Shown here piece by piece: positions 32,602-42,082 of a stretch of 64,000 bases of DNA (positions are counted from its first letter, which is position 1; each line of letters opens with the position of its first letter). Where the stretch lies: positions 111,440 through 175,439 of the forward strand of contig JAFWZV010000006.1 in NCBI GenBank assembly GCA_017517305.1, in the 5' to 3' direction. A model generated the notes under the pieces. The model did no database searches. It saw only the letters and a program-made list of their open reading frames with translations, and had not been told where the DNA came from. Source of the stretch: Lachnospiraceae bacterium. GTDB lineage: Bacteria > Bacillota > Clostridia > Lachnospirales > Lachnospiraceae. Made by a program: the position numbers and the translations under genes.

Positions 32602-32629
32602 TTGCATTTTGCAGATAAAGTGTTATAAT
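32602..32629 (+). promoter_or_regulatory. Promoter of the rimP-nusA-infB operon
   Basis: TTGCAT (32602-32607) and TATAAT (32624-32629), spaced 16 bases. Start would be near 32636, upstream of a terminator-like hairpin in the leader. Confidence 0.7.
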
Positions 32630-32656
32630 TTAATAGACTTGAATAACGTGAACGGC

Positions 32657-32688
32657 AGAGTGGGTTAAAAAACCCACTCTTTGTTTTT
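32657..32688 (+). terminator. Leader terminator/attenuator upstream of rimP
   Basis: AGAGTGGGTT (32657-32666) and AACCCACTCT (32671-32680) around AAAA, then TTGTTTTT. It lies between promoter and rimP, so it would reduce read-through into the operon unless relieved. Confidence 0.75.
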
Positions 32689-32712
32689 AGTAAAAATGGG
32701 GAGGTGGTTTTC

Positions 32713-33180
32713 GTGAAGAGAAGTGAGATTGAGCAACATTGTACGGAGCTAGTTACTCCTATAATAGAAGAGAATAATTTTGAGCTTGTAGATGTTGAAT
32801 ATGTAAAAGAAGGTGCAGATTATTATCTTCGTGTTTATGCAGATAAGGAAGGTGGAATTAACATAGATGATTGTGTGTTGATTAGTAGAGCCTTAGAAGC
32901 AAGACTTGATGAAGAGGATAAAATAAAGGATGCCTATATTTTGGAGGTAAGCTCTCCAGGGTTAACAAGACCTTTAAAAAAGGAAAAAGATTTCAAAAGA
33001 AGCATAGGTAAGCTTGTGGAAATAAAGCTTTATAAACAACATAATGGTTCAAAGGAATTGTGTGGTGTTTTGGAAAACTATGATGAAAATACAATAACCA
33101 TAATGAATGATGATGATAACCATGAAGAGATAATCTTGAATAGAAGTGATATTTCCATGATTAGATTAGCATTTGTTTAA
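32713..33180 (+). CDS. rimP: Ribosome maturation factor RimP
   Basis: A 155-residue RimP from the GTG at 32713; GGGGAGG (32698-32704) is eight bases upstream, better than the GTG at 32704. The N-terminal alpha/beta domain (FELVDVEYVKEGADYYLRVY, INIDDCVLISRALEARLDEE) includes the signature YILEVSSPGLTRPLKKEKDF, and the C-terminal SH3-like domain begins near residue 90. RimP assists 30S maturation. First gene of the translation operon, followed by nusA after 29 bases. Confidence 0.95.
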   Translation: MKRSEIEQHCTELVTPIIEENNFELVDVEYVKEGADYYLRVYADKEGGINIDDCVLISRALEARLDEEDKIKDAYILEVSSPGLTRPLKKEKDFKRSIGKLVEIKLYKQHNGSKELCGVLENYDENTITIMNDDDNHEEIILNRSDISMIRLAFV

Positions 33181-33209
33181 ATAATATATTTATAGGAGGT
33201 TTTATAAAA

Positions 33210-34364
33210 ATGTCAGAAATCATAAAGGCATTAGAGGAAATTGAAAAAGAGAAGAATATTAGCAAAGAGGTTTTAATAAGAGATATAGAGAAGTCTCTTG
33301 TGATTGCATGTAAGAGTAGATTTGGTGGTAATGACTCTGATTATGAGGCACATATGGATTGTAATACAGGAGAGTATTCAGCATATATGAAAAAGCTTGT
33401 AGTTGAGTCTGTAGCTGATAAGTTCAATCAAATTTCACTTACTGAAGCAAAGGCCATGAATGACAGCTATGAGCTTGGTGATTATGTTAAAATAAAAGTT
33501 GATACAAATGAGTTCAATAGAATTGCTGCTATTACTGCAAAGAATGTTATTATTCAGGCAATTAATGAGGGTGAGCGTTTTGCACTTTATCAAAAATATG
33601 CTGTAAAGGAAAAAGATATTATAACTGGTGAAGTTCAAAGCATTAATGGTAATAATATTAATATTACCTTAGATGATAAGACTGATACAGTACTTACAGA
33701 GAAAGAGCAGGTTCCAGGTGAAGTTTATAAGGTTGGAGACAGAATAAAGCTATATGTAGTATCTGTAACCTTAAATGATAATAACGATAAGGATAATAAG
33801 GACAAGAAGGACAATAGGAATAAGAAGAACAAGAAAGACAAAAAGGGATTTAGAGTTCTTGTTTCCAGAACCCATAAGGAGCTTGTTAAGAGATTATTTG
33901 AGAAAGAAGTTACTGAAATTGCAGATGGTACTGTTGAAATTATGAGTATTGCAAGAGAGCCAGGTTCAAGATCTAAGATAGCTGTAAAGTCAAATAATAA
34001 AGATGTTGATCCAGTAGGTGCATGTGTAGGACATGGTGGAAATAGAGTTAATAATATTGTTGATGATTTAAAGGGAGAGAAAATTGATATAATTAATTGG
34101 GATGAGGACCCAGCAGTTTATATTAAGAATTCTCTTAGTCCATCAGATGTTATTTCAGTTACAATTAATATGGATGATAAGAATGATAAGAGAGAAGCAG
34201 TTGTAGTGGTGCCAGATGATCAGTTATCACTTGCAATTGGTAAGGAAGGTCAGAACGTAAGACTTGCTCATCATCTTACTGATTATAAGATTGATATTAA
34301 GAGTGAATCTCAGGCTAAGGAGCTTGGTATATTAGATGACGAGGATGATTTTTACGAAGATTAA
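33210..34364 (+). CDS. nusA: Transcription termination/antitermination factor NusA
   Basis: A 384-residue NusA: N-terminal RNA polymerase-binding domain (1-125), S1 domain (about 130-220), and two KH domains (VGACVGHGGNRV, and IGKEGQNVRLAHHLTDYKID). Acidic C-terminal repeats are absent, as in Firmicutes. The S1 domain carries an unusual lysine/asparagine/aspartate insert at about residues 188-211 (LNDNNDKDNKDKKDN...KKDKKG) where relatives have a short turn before VLVSRTH. AGGAGG precedes the ATG. NusA regulates pausing, termination and antitermination. Confidence 0.96.
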   Translation: MSEIIKALEEIEKEKNISKEVLIRDIEKSLVIACKSRFGGNDSDYEAHMDCNTGEYSAYMKKLVVESVADKFNQISLTEAKAMNDSYELGDYVKIKVDTNEFNRIAAITAKNVIIQAINEGERFALYQKYAVKEKDIITGEVQSINGNNINITLDDKTDTVLTEKEQVPGEVYKVGDRIKLYVVSVTLNDNNDKDNKDKKDNRNKKNKKDKKGFRVLVSRTHKELVKRLFEKEVTEIADGTVEIMSIAREPGSRSKIAVKSNNKDVDPVGACVGHGGNRVNNIVDDLKGEKIDIINWDEDPAVYIKNSLSPSDVISVTINMDDKNDKREAVVVVPDDQLSLAIGKEGQNVRLAHHLTDYKIDIKSESQAKELGILDDEDDFYED

Positions 34365-34391
34365 TTATAATAAGCTATAAGGAGATTTCTA

Positions 34392-34649
34392 ATGGCAAAG
34401 CAGATACCTTTAAGACAATGTATAGGATGTAGAGAGATGAAGGCTAAGACTGAGCTTGTAAGGGTAATAAAAACTCAAGATAATCAGGTTTGTCTTGACA
34501 AAACCGGAAAGATGAACGGAAGAGGTGCCTACATTTGCTTAAACAGAGATTGTTATAATAAGGCTGTGAAGTCAAAGGGGATTGAAAGGTCGTTAAAGAT
34601 AGCTATTCCTGAAGAGATTTATGAAGCAATTGGCAAGGAGTTGATATAG
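34392..34649 (+). CDS. ylxR: YlxR (RnpM-like, DUF448) RNA-binding protein
   Basis: An 85-residue YlxR protein with the family signature PLRQCIGCREMKAKTELVRV and GRGAYICLNRDCYNKAVK. YlxR of Bacillus binds the RNA component of RNase P and modulates it. It is followed without gap by a ribosomal L7Ae-like gene, and preceded by nusA; the ylxR-ylxQ pair between nusA and infB is highly conserved in Firmicutes. Confidence 0.93.
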   Translation: MAKQIPLRQCIGCREMKAKTELVRVIKTQDNQVCLDKTGKMNGRGAYICLNRDCYNKAVKSKGIERSLKIAIPEEIYEAIGKELI

Positions 34650-34973
34650 ATGGATGAGAACAAAGCATTATCCTTATTGTCCATTGCTGCTAAGGCCGGT
34701 AAGGTTGTAAGTGGTGGATTTATGTGTGAGAAGGCCATACAGGAGGGCAATGCCTGCTTGATTATAATTGCCCAGAATGCGGCTAAGAATACTAGAAAGA
34801 AATTCACAGATAAATGTACATACTATAATGTACCTTACGTAATATTTGGTGATAGTAATGTGCTTGGGAATAGAATAGGCAAAGAAAGTAGAATGACTCT
34901 TGCAGTGACAGATATAGGTTTGGCAAAGCAGGTGGCCAATAAGCTAGATTGTAGCATGAGTGTGGAGGTGTAA
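34650..34973 (+). CDS. ylxQ: YlxQ, L7Ae/L30e-family RNA-binding protein
   Basis: A 107-residue protein of the L7Ae/L30e/S12e fold (LLSIAAKAGKVVSGGFMCEK, CLIIIAQNAAKNTRKKFTD, VLGNRIGKESRMTLAVTD). These bind kink-turn RNA. The ATG directly follows the ylxR stop, so the two are translated together. YlxQ's cellular target is not settled. Confidence 0.9.
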   Translation: MDENKALSLLSIAAKAGKVVSGGFMCEKAIQEGNACLIIIAQNAAKNTRKKFTDKCTYYNVPYVIFGDSNVLGNRIGKESRMTLAVTDIGLAKQVANKLDCSMSVEV

Positions 34974-34976
34974 TCT

Positions 34977-37391
34977 ATGATAATAAATAAATATAAAAAT
35001 GTTTTATCAGAAGAATTAGGAATACCAGTTGATTCTCAGATGATAATTAATGCATTAAGTGATATAAAGCCTGGTCTAAAACATAGTAATGGTATAGATG
35101 AGGAGTTAATGGAATATGCCAGAGAAAAGATTAAAAAGTCTGTATCTGGAAATTCAACAGAGGTAAAAAAAGAAGCTAAGAAGGAAACCAAGAAGGAAAC
35201 CAAGAAGGAAACCAAGAAGGAAACTAAGAAGGAAGCGTCGAATCAGGCTCCAAAGAAAGAAACTAAGAAGGAAGCTAAAAAGGAAGAGCCAAAGCAAGCT
35301 TCAAAGAAGGAAGTTAAGAAAGAAGAAGTAAAGGCAGAGCCTAAAAAAGATAACAAGAAAGAAGTAAAAAAGGATGTTAAGAATGAAGAGGTAAAGCCAG
35401 CTCCTAAAAAGGATAACAAGAAGGACAACAAACCTCAGAATGTTAACAACAATAACAATAATAGACAGGGTGATGCTGGAAAAAAGGTTACAAAATTCTT
35501 TAATCAGCCAAATAACAAGAAAAAGAATAATCAGAACAACCAGAATAACCAGAACAATCAGAATAATAAGAACAAAAATGGTAAGAGCCAGGTACAGCCA
35601 GAAGCACCTAAGAAGCAGGAACCAGTTGAACCAGTGATTAAGTCACTTACTCTTCCTGAAACTCTTACAGTTAGTGAGCTTGCAGCTAAGATTAAGGTGC
35701 CTGTAGCACAGCTTATTAAGAAGATGTTTATGGCTGGTAAGATGTATAATGTTAATTCAGAGCTTGATTTTGATACAGCTGCTGATATTGCGTTAGAGTA
35801 TAATTATATTTCAGAGCCAGAGGAAAAGGTAGATGTAATAGAGGAGCTTCTTCGTGAGGAGGCTGAGGATGAATCAACCATGACTCCAAGACCACCTGTT
35901 GTTTGTGTTATGGGACACGTAGACCATGGTAAGACCTCACTTCTTGATGCTATTAGAAATTCAGATGTAACAGCAGGAGAAGCTGGTGGTATTACACAGC
36001 ACATCGGTGCATCTGTAGTAAAAATTAATGGTGAGAAGATTACATTCCTTGATACGCCTGGACATGAGGCATTTACTGCTATGCGTATGAGAGGTGCACA
36101 GTCTACAGATATCGCTATTCTTGTAGTTGCCGCTGATGATGGTGTTATGCCACAGACAGTTGAGGCTATTAACCATGCTAAGGCTGCAGGAATTGAAATT
36201 ATTGTTGCAATCAATAAGATTGATAAGGAAAGTGCAAATGTTGATAGAGTTAAACAGGAGCTTATGGAATACGAGCTTGTTCCAGAGGATTGGGGCGGTT
36301 CAACTATATTCTGTCCAGTTTCTGCACATACTAAGGAGGGTATTGATAACCTTCTTGAGATGGTTATACTTACTGCTGAAATCTTGGAGCTTAAGGCAAA
36401 CAAGAAGAGAATGGCAAGAGGTATAGTAATTGAAGCTCAGCTTGATAAGGGCCGTGGCTCTGTTGCAACTGTTCTTGTTCAGAAGGGAACACTCCGTGTA
36501 GGTGACTGTGTTGCTATGGGTAATGTTCATGGTAAGGTTAGAGCTATGTTTGATGATAAGCGTAGAAAGGTTAAGGAGGCAGGTCCTTCTACACCTGTAG
36601 AGATACTTGGTCTTAATGGAGTACCTAATTCAGGTGAAATCTTTATGCAGACAGCTAATGAGAAGGAAGCTAGACAGATATCTGAGGCATTTATTACTAG
36701 AGGAAAAGAGAAGCTTATTGCAGATACTAAATCTAGAATGTCACTTGATGATTTATTTAACAAGATGCAGGAAGGAAATCTTAAGGAGCTTAACCTTATT
36801 ATTAAGGCAGATGTTCAGGGATCAGTTGAGGCTGTAAAGGCTAGCTTACTTAAGCTTTCTAATGAAGAGGTAGTTGTAAAGTGTATCCATTCAGGTGTTG
36901 GTGCTATCAATGAATCTGACGTTATGCTTGCATCTGCATCTAGTGCAATAATTATTGGATTTAATATTAGACCTGACAATCAGGCTAAGGATGTTGCAGA
37001 TAGAGAAAAGGTAGATATTAGACTTTACAGAGTAATCTACAATGCAATTGAGGATATTGAGGCTGCTATGAAGGGTATGCTTGATCCTATATTTGAGGAG
37101 AAGGTTATCGGTCATGCTGAGGTTAGACAGACCTACAAGGCGTCAGGAGTTGGTACAATTGCTGGTTCTTATGTTCTTGATGGAACAATCCAGAGAAATT
37201 GTAAGGTTAGAATTACTCGTGAGGGTGAGCAGATATTTGAGGGAGCTCTTGCATCACTTAAGAGATTTAAGGATGATGTTAAGGAAGTTAAGACAGGCTA
37301 CGAGTGTGGTCTTGTAATGGATGGCTTCAATGATATTAAGGAGTTTGATATTATAGAGGCATATATTATGCAGGAGGTTCCTAGAAAATAA
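34977..37391 (+). CDS. infB: Translation initiation factor IF-2
   Basis: An 804-residue IF-2. A long charged N-terminal region (about 55-215) is built of lysine-rich repeats and an Asn/Gln stretch. The IF2-N domain (about 222-290) precedes the GTPase: G1 GHVDHGKT (about 312-319), G3 DTPGHEAF, G4 NKID, G5 SAHTKEG. Domains II-IV follow with the fMet-tRNA-binding C-terminal barrel ([19 protein letters not shown]). IF-2 places initiator tRNA on the 30S subunit. Starts three bases after ylxQ. Catalytic parts are complete. Confidence 0.97.
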   Translation: MIINKYKNVLSEELGIPVDSQMIINALSDIKPGLKHSNGIDEELMEYAREKIKKSVSGNSTEVKKEAKKETKKETKKETKKETKKEASNQAPKKETKKEAKKEEPKQASKKEVKKEEVKAEPKKDNKKEVKKDVKNEEVKPAPKKDNKKDNKPQNVNNNNNNRQGDAGKKVTKFFNQPNNKKKNNQNNQNNQNNQNNKNKNGKSQVQPEAPKKQEPVEPVIKSLTLPETLTVSELAAKIKVPVAQLIKKMFMAGKMYNVNSELDFDTAADIALEYNYISEPEEKVDVIEELLREEAEDESTMTPRPPVVCVMGHVDHGKTSLLDAIRNSDVTAGEAGGITQHIGASVVKINGEKITFLDTPGHEAFTAMRMRGAQSTDIAILVVAADDGVMPQTVEAINHAKAAGIEIIVAINKIDKESANVDRVKQELMEYELVPEDWGGSTIFCPVSAHTKEGIDNLLEMVILTAEILELKANKKRMARGIVIEAQLDKGRGSVATVLVQKGTLRVGDCVAMGNVHGKVRAMFDDKRRKVKEAGPSTPVEILGLNGVPNSGEIFMQTANEKEARQISEAFITRGKEKLIADTKSRMSLDDLFNKMQEGNLKELNLIIKADVQGSVEAVKASLLKLSNEEVVVKCIHSGVGAINESDVMLASASSAIIIGFNIRPDNQAKDVADREKVDIRLYRVIYNAIEDIEAAMKGMLDPIFEEKVIGHAEVRQTYKASGVGTIAGSYVLDGTIQRNCKVRITREGEQIFEGALASLKRFKDDVKEVKTGYECGLVMDGFNDIKEFDIIEAYIMQEVPRK
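35178..35237 (+). repeat. 12-bp tandem repeat in infB
   Basis: AAGAAGGAAACC is repeated four times in register (35178-35225, last copy ending CT) plus a degenerate fifth copy, encoding repeated KKET. Length change by multiples of four residues would keep the frame. Confidence 0.85.
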
Positions 37392-37400
37392 GGAGCATTT

Positions 37401-37754
37401 ATGAAAAAGACAAGTCATAAAAATCAAAGAATAAATGGCGAGGTTCAAAGAGAACTTAGTCGCATAATTACTATGGAGATAAAGGATCCGAGGATTAACC
37501 CTATGACATCTGTAACTGATGTCATAGTTACCCCGGACTTAAAGTACTGCAAGGCATTTATTAGTGTACTGGGAGATGAGGAGTCTGGAAGAGAGACTAT
37601 TGAAGGATTAAAGAGTGCTACTGGTTATATAAGAAGAGAATTAGCTAGAAGTATTAATCTTCGTAATACTCCAGAGATTACCTTTGTACTTGATAATTCA
37701 ATAGAGTACGGTATTGAAATGTCTAAAAAAATCGATGACGTATTAAAAAACTAA
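37401..37754 (+). CDS. rbfA: Ribosome-binding factor A
   Basis: A 117-residue RbfA: QRINGEVQRELSRIITMEIK, DPRINPMTSVTDV, LKYCKAFISVLGDEE and RRELARSINLRNTPEITFVL are typical KH-type RbfA motifs. It acts on late 30S maturation of 16S rRNA. Placed between infB and nrnA; AAGGAG lies upstream of the ATG. Confidence 0.96.
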   Translation: MKKTSHKNQRINGEVQRELSRIITMEIKDPRINPMTSVTDVIVTPDLKYCKAFISVLGDEESGRETIEGLKSATGYIRRELARSINLRNTPEITFVLDNSIEYGIEMSKKIDDVLKN

Positions 37755-37765
37755 AGGATTAATAT

Positions 37766-38710
37766 ATGAAAAGATTATTAGAAATGATTGAGAAATGTAA
37801 TAATATATCTATTGTTGGTCATATTAGACCAGATGGTGATTGCATTGGCTCAAGTCTTGGAATGTATAATTATATAATGGACAATTATCCTGGTAAGAGA
37901 GTGGATGTATATCTTCAGCCTATTATGGACAAATTCAAGTTTTTAAATGGTGCATTAGATATAATCAATACTCCTTCAGATGAGGTTTATGAATTATCTA
38001 TATCAGTTGATTGTAGTGACACAGACAGACATGGAGAATTTGCTGATATTTTTAAGAATGCTAAGAATACAGTGTGCATTGACCATCATAGAAGTAATAT
38101 GGGCTTCGGAGATTTGTATTATTGTGATCCTGATGCATCATCTGCATGTGAGGTTGTTTCAAGATTTTTTGATATGGATAAGATTTCAAAGTCCTGTGCA
38201 GAAGCCCTATATATGGGAATAATCCATGATACAGGAGTATTGAAGTATTCAGCCACCTCAGATGAGACTATGTTCATAGTTGGTAAGCTTATTGCCAAGG
38301 GTATAGATACTCAGTTTATTATTGATGAAACCTTCTATAGGGTTAGATATACTCAGAATAGACTTACTGGTAAGGCATTAATGGATTCAGAGTTGTATTT
38401 AGATGGCAAGGTTATAGCCTCATGTATAAGAGAGGAAGACTTTCAAATGTTTGGCTCTACCAAGGAAGATACAGATGGAATCATTGATAAGCTTCGAGTT
38501 ACTGAAGGAATAGAGGTTGCCATATTGGGGTATCAGACCGATGAGGGTAAATTCAAGTTTAGCCTTCGTTCAGTATCTAAGGTTGATGTTAGTACAATAG
38601 CCGTCGAATTAGGTGGAGGTGGACATATTCGCGCTTCCGGAGTGTGGATGGATGGTTCTTATGAGGAATCCTTAGAAAAAATACTTAAGATGATAGAAAA
38701 GCAGCTTTAA
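37766..38710 (+). CDS. nrnA: DHH-family nanoRNase / pAp phosphatase (NrnA-like)
   Basis: A 314-residue DHH-DHHA1 phosphoesterase. Motifs: GHIRPDGDCIGSSLG (motif I), SVDCSDTDRHG, CIDHHRSNMGFGD (DHH motif), MGIIHDTGVLKYS, and the DHHA1 C-terminal GGGGHIRASGVWMDG. NrnA degrades very short RNAs and 3'-phosphoadenosine-5'-phosphate. Its place between rbfA and truB is conserved in Firmicutes. Confidence 0.92.
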   Translation: MKRLLEMIEKCNNISIVGHIRPDGDCIGSSLGMYNYIMDNYPGKRVDVYLQPIMDKFKFLNGALDIINTPSDEVYELSISVDCSDTDRHGEFADIFKNAKNTVCIDHHRSNMGFGDLYYCDPDASSACEVVSRFFDMDKISKSCAEALYMGIIHDTGVLKYSATSDETMFIVGKLIAKGIDTQFIIDETFYRVRYTQNRLTGKALMDSELYLDGKVIASCIREEDFQMFGSTKEDTDGIIDKLRVTEGIEVAILGYQTDEGKFKFSLRSVSKVDVSTIAVELGGGGHIRASGVWMDGSYEESLEKILKMIEKQL

Positions 38711-38724
38711 CAAGGAGAATATTC

Positions 38725-39636
38725 TTGATAGATGGAATAATAAATGTATACAAGGAAGCAGGCTATACATCCTTTGATGTTGTTGCGAAGCTTCGAGGAA
38801 TACTTAAGCAAAAGAAAATAGGTCATACAGGTACATTAGATCCTATGGCAGAGGGTGTTTTGATAGTTTGTCTGGGAAAGGGGACAAAGCTTGTAGATAT
38901 GATTACTTCTGGAACTAAGGAGTATGAAGCTTCTATGAGACTTGGCATAACTACAGATACCGAGGATATAACAGGACAGATTTTAAGTGAAACTGTATTG
39001 GATTCTGGGTTAACCCATGACAAGGTCATCCAAGTGATTAATAGCTTTGTTGGAAAATATAATCAGATACCACCTATGTATTCTGCAATCAAAAAGGATG
39101 GAAAAAAACTGTATGAATATGCTAGAAGTGGTGTTCAGATAGAGAGAGAGCCACGCCCTGTTGAAATATTTTCAATAGATGATATAAGTGTTCAACTTCC
39201 AAATATTTCCTTTAAGGTTAATTGCTCTAAGGGAACCTATATTAGAAGCTTGTGTAGAGATATTGGAGATAAACTTCAGTGTGGTGGTACCCTTACTGGA
39301 CTTACTAGGAGTGAGGTTCACGGATTTTGGCTGAAGGATTCTCTTAAACTTTCAGATATAGAGAGGCTTAGAGATGATAATAAGCTGATGGATTATGTAC
39401 TTCCAGTTGACTCTTTGCTAAAACAATACAGTGCTTGTTCTATAAAGGACGAACATAGCAAACTGTTGTATAATGGTAATAAACTATATGGTAATCAGCT
39501 TATTTTTAATGATGCTTCAAATCCAAATGGACAATTATCAGAGATAATAAGGGTATATCATAATGATGAATTTATAGCCTTATATCAATATAATAATGCA
39601 GAAAATAATTACAAGCCATATAAGATGTTCTTGTAA
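38725..39636 (+). CDS. truB: tRNA pseudouridine(55) synthase TruB
   Basis: A 303-residue TruB with a TTG start at 38725 (AAGGAG 38712-38717 upstream). The catalytic Asp is in KIGHTGTLDPMAEGVL; GMINVYKEAGYTSFD-type opening, KEYEASMRLGITTDTED, and the substrate motif CSKGTYIRSLCRDIG are present. It modifies U55 in the T loop of all elongator tRNAs. Followed by ribF after 15 bases, a conserved pair. Confidence 0.95.
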   Translation: MIDGIINVYKEAGYTSFDVVAKLRGILKQKKIGHTGTLDPMAEGVLIVCLGKGTKLVDMITSGTKEYEASMRLGITTDTEDITGQILSETVLDSGLTHDKVIQVINSFVGKYNQIPPMYSAIKKDGKKLYEYARSGVQIEREPRPVEIFSIDDISVQLPNISFKVNCSKGTYIRSLCRDIGDKLQCGGTLTGLTRSEVHGFWLKDSLKLSDIERLRDDNKLMDYVLPVDSLLKQYSACSIKDEHSKLLYNGNKLYGNQLIFNDASNPNGQLSEIIRVYHNDEFIALYQYNNAENNYKPYKMFL

Positions 39637-39651
39637 TAAGAGGTAGCTAGC

Positions 39652-40536
39652 TTGAAGATTATAACCTATGATGAGGCACAATTACATAACACAGCAGTTG
39701 CTCTTGGCAAGTTTCAAGGGTTACATAGGGGACATCTTCTTTTAATTGAAGAGATTTTGAAACTGGCAAAAAATGAAGGTTTGACTAGTGCGGTGTTTAC
39801 TATTAATATAAATAATAGTAAAATGATTAATACAAGAGTAGATAGGGAAGGTATACTGCAAGAGCTTGGTGTAGATTATCAGATTGATTGTGACTTTACA
39901 CCAGATTTTGCTGCTATTAAACCCTATGATTTTATCAAGGAAGTGCTAATTGGTAAGCTAGGTGCAAAATATGTGGTTGTGGGTACAGATTTTTGCTTTG
40001 GATGTAAGAGAGAAGGCAATGTAGATACTCTTCTTAAGTATCAGGAGGAGTTTGGATATAAGGTAATTGCCTTTAAGAAGCTTTCAGTGAATGGCGATAT
40101 AATAAGCTCAACTGCTGTTCGCCAGTTTATACAGACAGGTGACTTAGTAAAGGCATCAGAATATATGGGGCGACATTATTTTATTAAGGAAAAAGTCGTA
40201 AAGGGGAAGCAGCTTGGTAGAACTATAGAATTTCCTACAGTGAATCAATATCCTCCCATGGATAAGCTTTTACCTCCATATGGAGCTTATGAAACTAGAG
40301 TGAAAATTAATGGAACATATTATAAGGCAATTACAAATATAGGAGATAATCCTACTATAGCGTCAGATAATCAAGTTACTGTTGAAACTCATATAATTGA
40401 TTATGAGGGTGATTTGTATGATGCTTTGCTAAAGGTTGAATTTATAAGATACATTAGAGAACAGAAACGGTTCAGGGATGTCAGTGAATTGAGACAGCAG
40501 TTGCTTATAGATAAAGCAAGTGTCATGCATCAGTAG
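39652..40536 (+). CDS. ribF: Bifunctional riboflavin kinase / FAD synthetase
   Basis: A 294-residue RibF with TTG start at 39652 (AGAGGTAG upstream). The N-terminal FAD synthetase domain has ALGKFQGLHRGHLLLIEE and STAVRQFIQTGDL; the C-terminal riboflavin kinase domain has GKQLGRTIEFPTVN and PPYGAYETRVKINGTYYKA. It converts riboflavin to FMN and FAD. The last ten bases, including the TAG stop, lie inside the following tRNA gene. Last gene of the operon. Confidence 0.94.
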   Translation: MKIITYDEAQLHNTAVALGKFQGLHRGHLLLIEEILKLAKNEGLTSAVFTININNSKMINTRVDREGILQELGVDYQIDCDFTPDFAAIKPYDFIKEVLIGKLGAKYVVVGTDFCFGCKREGNVDTLLKYQEEFGYKVIAFKKLSVNGDIISSTAVRQFIQTGDLVKASEYMGRHYFIKEKVVKGKQLGRTIEFPTVNQYPPMDKLLPPYGAYETRVKINGTYYKAITNIGDNPTIASDNQVTVETHIIDYEGDLYDALLKVEFIRYIREQKRFRDVSELRQQLLIDKASVMHQ

Positions 40537-40598
40537 CTCAGTGGATAGAGCAATGGCCTCCGGAGCCATGTGGGGAGGTTCGATTCCTCTCTGGTGCA
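40527..40598 (+). tRNA. tRNA-Arg (anticodon CCG)
   Basis: Cloverleaf of 72 bases: acceptor GCATCAG/CTGGTGC, D stem GCTC/GAGC, anticodon stem ATGGC/GCCAT with loop CTCCGGA (CCG), T stem GGAGG/CCTCT with loop TTCGATT, discriminator A. CCA is not encoded. The 5' end overlaps the ribF stop codon. Confidence 0.93.
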
Positions 40599-40632
40599 TT
40601 AGAAAAATTCTAAAGAATAAGGAGAAAAGGTT

Positions 40633-41313
40633 ATGAGTAAAAAAACTAAGGATAGTGGAATAGCTGGGTTATTATTGCTTTTTGGATGGTTAGTATTTTT
40701 GTTACTTGTTCTGGTATTTTATTTTTACTTTATGGATAAGGTAGATTTTAATGAGCTGTTTGGTAAGGAGACTACTGCAGAAACTACAGAGGGACCTGTT
40801 AGTGATAATCCTGAGCAGTATGAGACAAAATACTCATATCAGACAAATGCAAACCTTGATATCAACTCTTTGATGATTGAGTATTATGCAGCGTTAGCTG
40901 TATGTGATAAGAATAAACTTGTTACATTAGTAACAGATCCAAGCGTGTATGATGATATGACACCATACGAGCAGAAATCTCAGATTATAACACATTATTC
41001 AAATATAAATTGTTATACTGTTCCTGGTAATACAGAAGATTCAACTGTTCTTTATGTGACATGTAATATTAATATTGCAGGTGTTACTAGTGCCCCAATG
41101 AATATTAGTCATTTTTACATAGTAAAGACAGCTGAGGGATATAAGATTAATAATGGACCACTGGATGAGGCAACAACTGCATATATTAATGAGGTTAGTG
41201 CATCAGCAGATGTTCAGGAGCTTTACAAAAACGTTAAGACTAATATAGATGAATGTTTGTTGGCAGACCCAACATTTGCAGAGTTTTACAATACAATATA
41301 TACAACAGAGTAA
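40633..41313 (+). CDS. Single-TM anchored extracellular protein
   Basis: A 226-residue protein: short basic N terminus, one membrane helix (about 12-34), an acidic/Thr-rich spacer (ETTAETTEGPVSDN) and a soluble domain (about 75-226) of alternating strands and helices (LMIEYYAALAVCDKNKLVTL, TVLYVTCNINIAGVTSAPMN). Topology suggests an N-in, surface-exposed domain, perhaps NTF2-like in shape. I do not recognise the family. Preceded by AAGGAGAAAAGG. Monocistronic between the tRNA and a pseudouridine synthase gene. Confidence 0.6.
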   Translation: MSKKTKDSGIAGLLLLFGWLVFLLLVLVFYFYFMDKVDFNELFGKETTAETTEGPVSDNPEQYETKYSYQTNANLDINSLMIEYYAALAVCDKNKLVTLVTDPSVYDDMTPYEQKSQIITHYSNINCYTVPGNTEDSTVLYVTCNINIAGVTSAPMNISHFYIVKTAEGYKINNGPLDEATTAYINEVSASADVQELYKNVKTNIDECLLADPTFAEFYNTIYTTE

Positions 41314-41359
41314 CTATAGACTTTAATATTTTGACATTAAATGGTGAGAGTGAATAAGT

Positions 41360-42082
41360 ATGAGTGAAGGAATTAGACTAAATAAATACTTAAGTGAGGC
41401 TGGAATTTGTTCCAGAAGACAGGCTGACAAGCTTATTGAAAATGGTGAGATAACAATCAATGGCGAAGTTGCTGGTATTGGTGCAAAGGTGCCAGAGGGT
41501 GCTAAGGTTAAGTACAAAAATAGAATAGTTAGATTGAAAGAAAATACTGTTATATATGCTTATCATAAGCCAGTAGGTCAGGTTTGTACATCTAAGGAAG
41601 CAGATAAGGATAGTATCTTTAACTATGTTGAATTTCCTGAAAGAGTAAACTATGTTGGAAGACTTGATAAGGATTCACAGGGATTGCTATTGCTTACTAA
41701 TGATGGAGATTTGGCAAATAATATTCAAAGATCAGTCAATAATCACGAGAAGGAATATCAGGTACGTGTTGATAAGGATATTACAGATGAATTCTTGGAT
41801 GGTCTAAGAAATGGAGTTCCTATTCTTGACACTGTAACAAAGCAGTGTAAGGTGACTAAGACTGCTGCCAGAACCTTTAAGATTGTACTTACTCAGGGAT
41901 TAAATCGTCAGATCAGACGAATGTGTGAATATTTTGGTTATAGGGTAGTTTACCTTAAGCGTTTTAGAGTATTAAATGTTAAACTAGAGGGTATAAAGCC
42001 AGGTCAGTTTAGAGAACTTACACCTGCGGAGGAGGCAAAGCTAAGAAAGCTTGTTTCAGAGCAGGGTGAGGAGGAATCATAA
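41360..42082 (+). CDS. rRNA pseudouridine synthase (RsuA/RluB/RluF family)
   Basis: A 240-residue enzyme with an N-terminal S4 RNA-binding domain (RLNKYLSEAGICSRRQADKL) and a catalytic domain. The active Asp is in YVGRLDKDSQGLLLLTNDGD; the KxxR-type motif TQGLNRQIRRMCEYFGY follows. It isomerises uridine in rRNA, most similar to the RluB/RluF group; which position it modifies is undetermined. GGTGAGAG precedes the ATG. The stop abuts the GTG of ligA. Confidence 0.9.
   Translation: MSEGIRLNKYLSEAGICSRRQADKLIENGEITINGEVAGIGAKVPEGAKVKYKNRIVRLKENTVIYAYHKPVGQVCTSKEADKDSIFNYVEFPERVNYVGRLDKDSQGLLLLTNDGDLANNIQRSVNNHEKEYQVRVDKDITDEFLDGLRNGVPILDTVTKQCKVTKTAARTFKIVLTQGLNRQIRRMCEYFGYRVVYLKRFRVLNVKLEGIKPGQFRELTPAEEAKLRKLVSEQGEEES

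Noticed and set aside
35804-36403. Minus-strand frame of 199 codons opposite infB
   Set aside because: Lies antisense to the IF-2 GTPase domain; composition typical of an antisense shadow.
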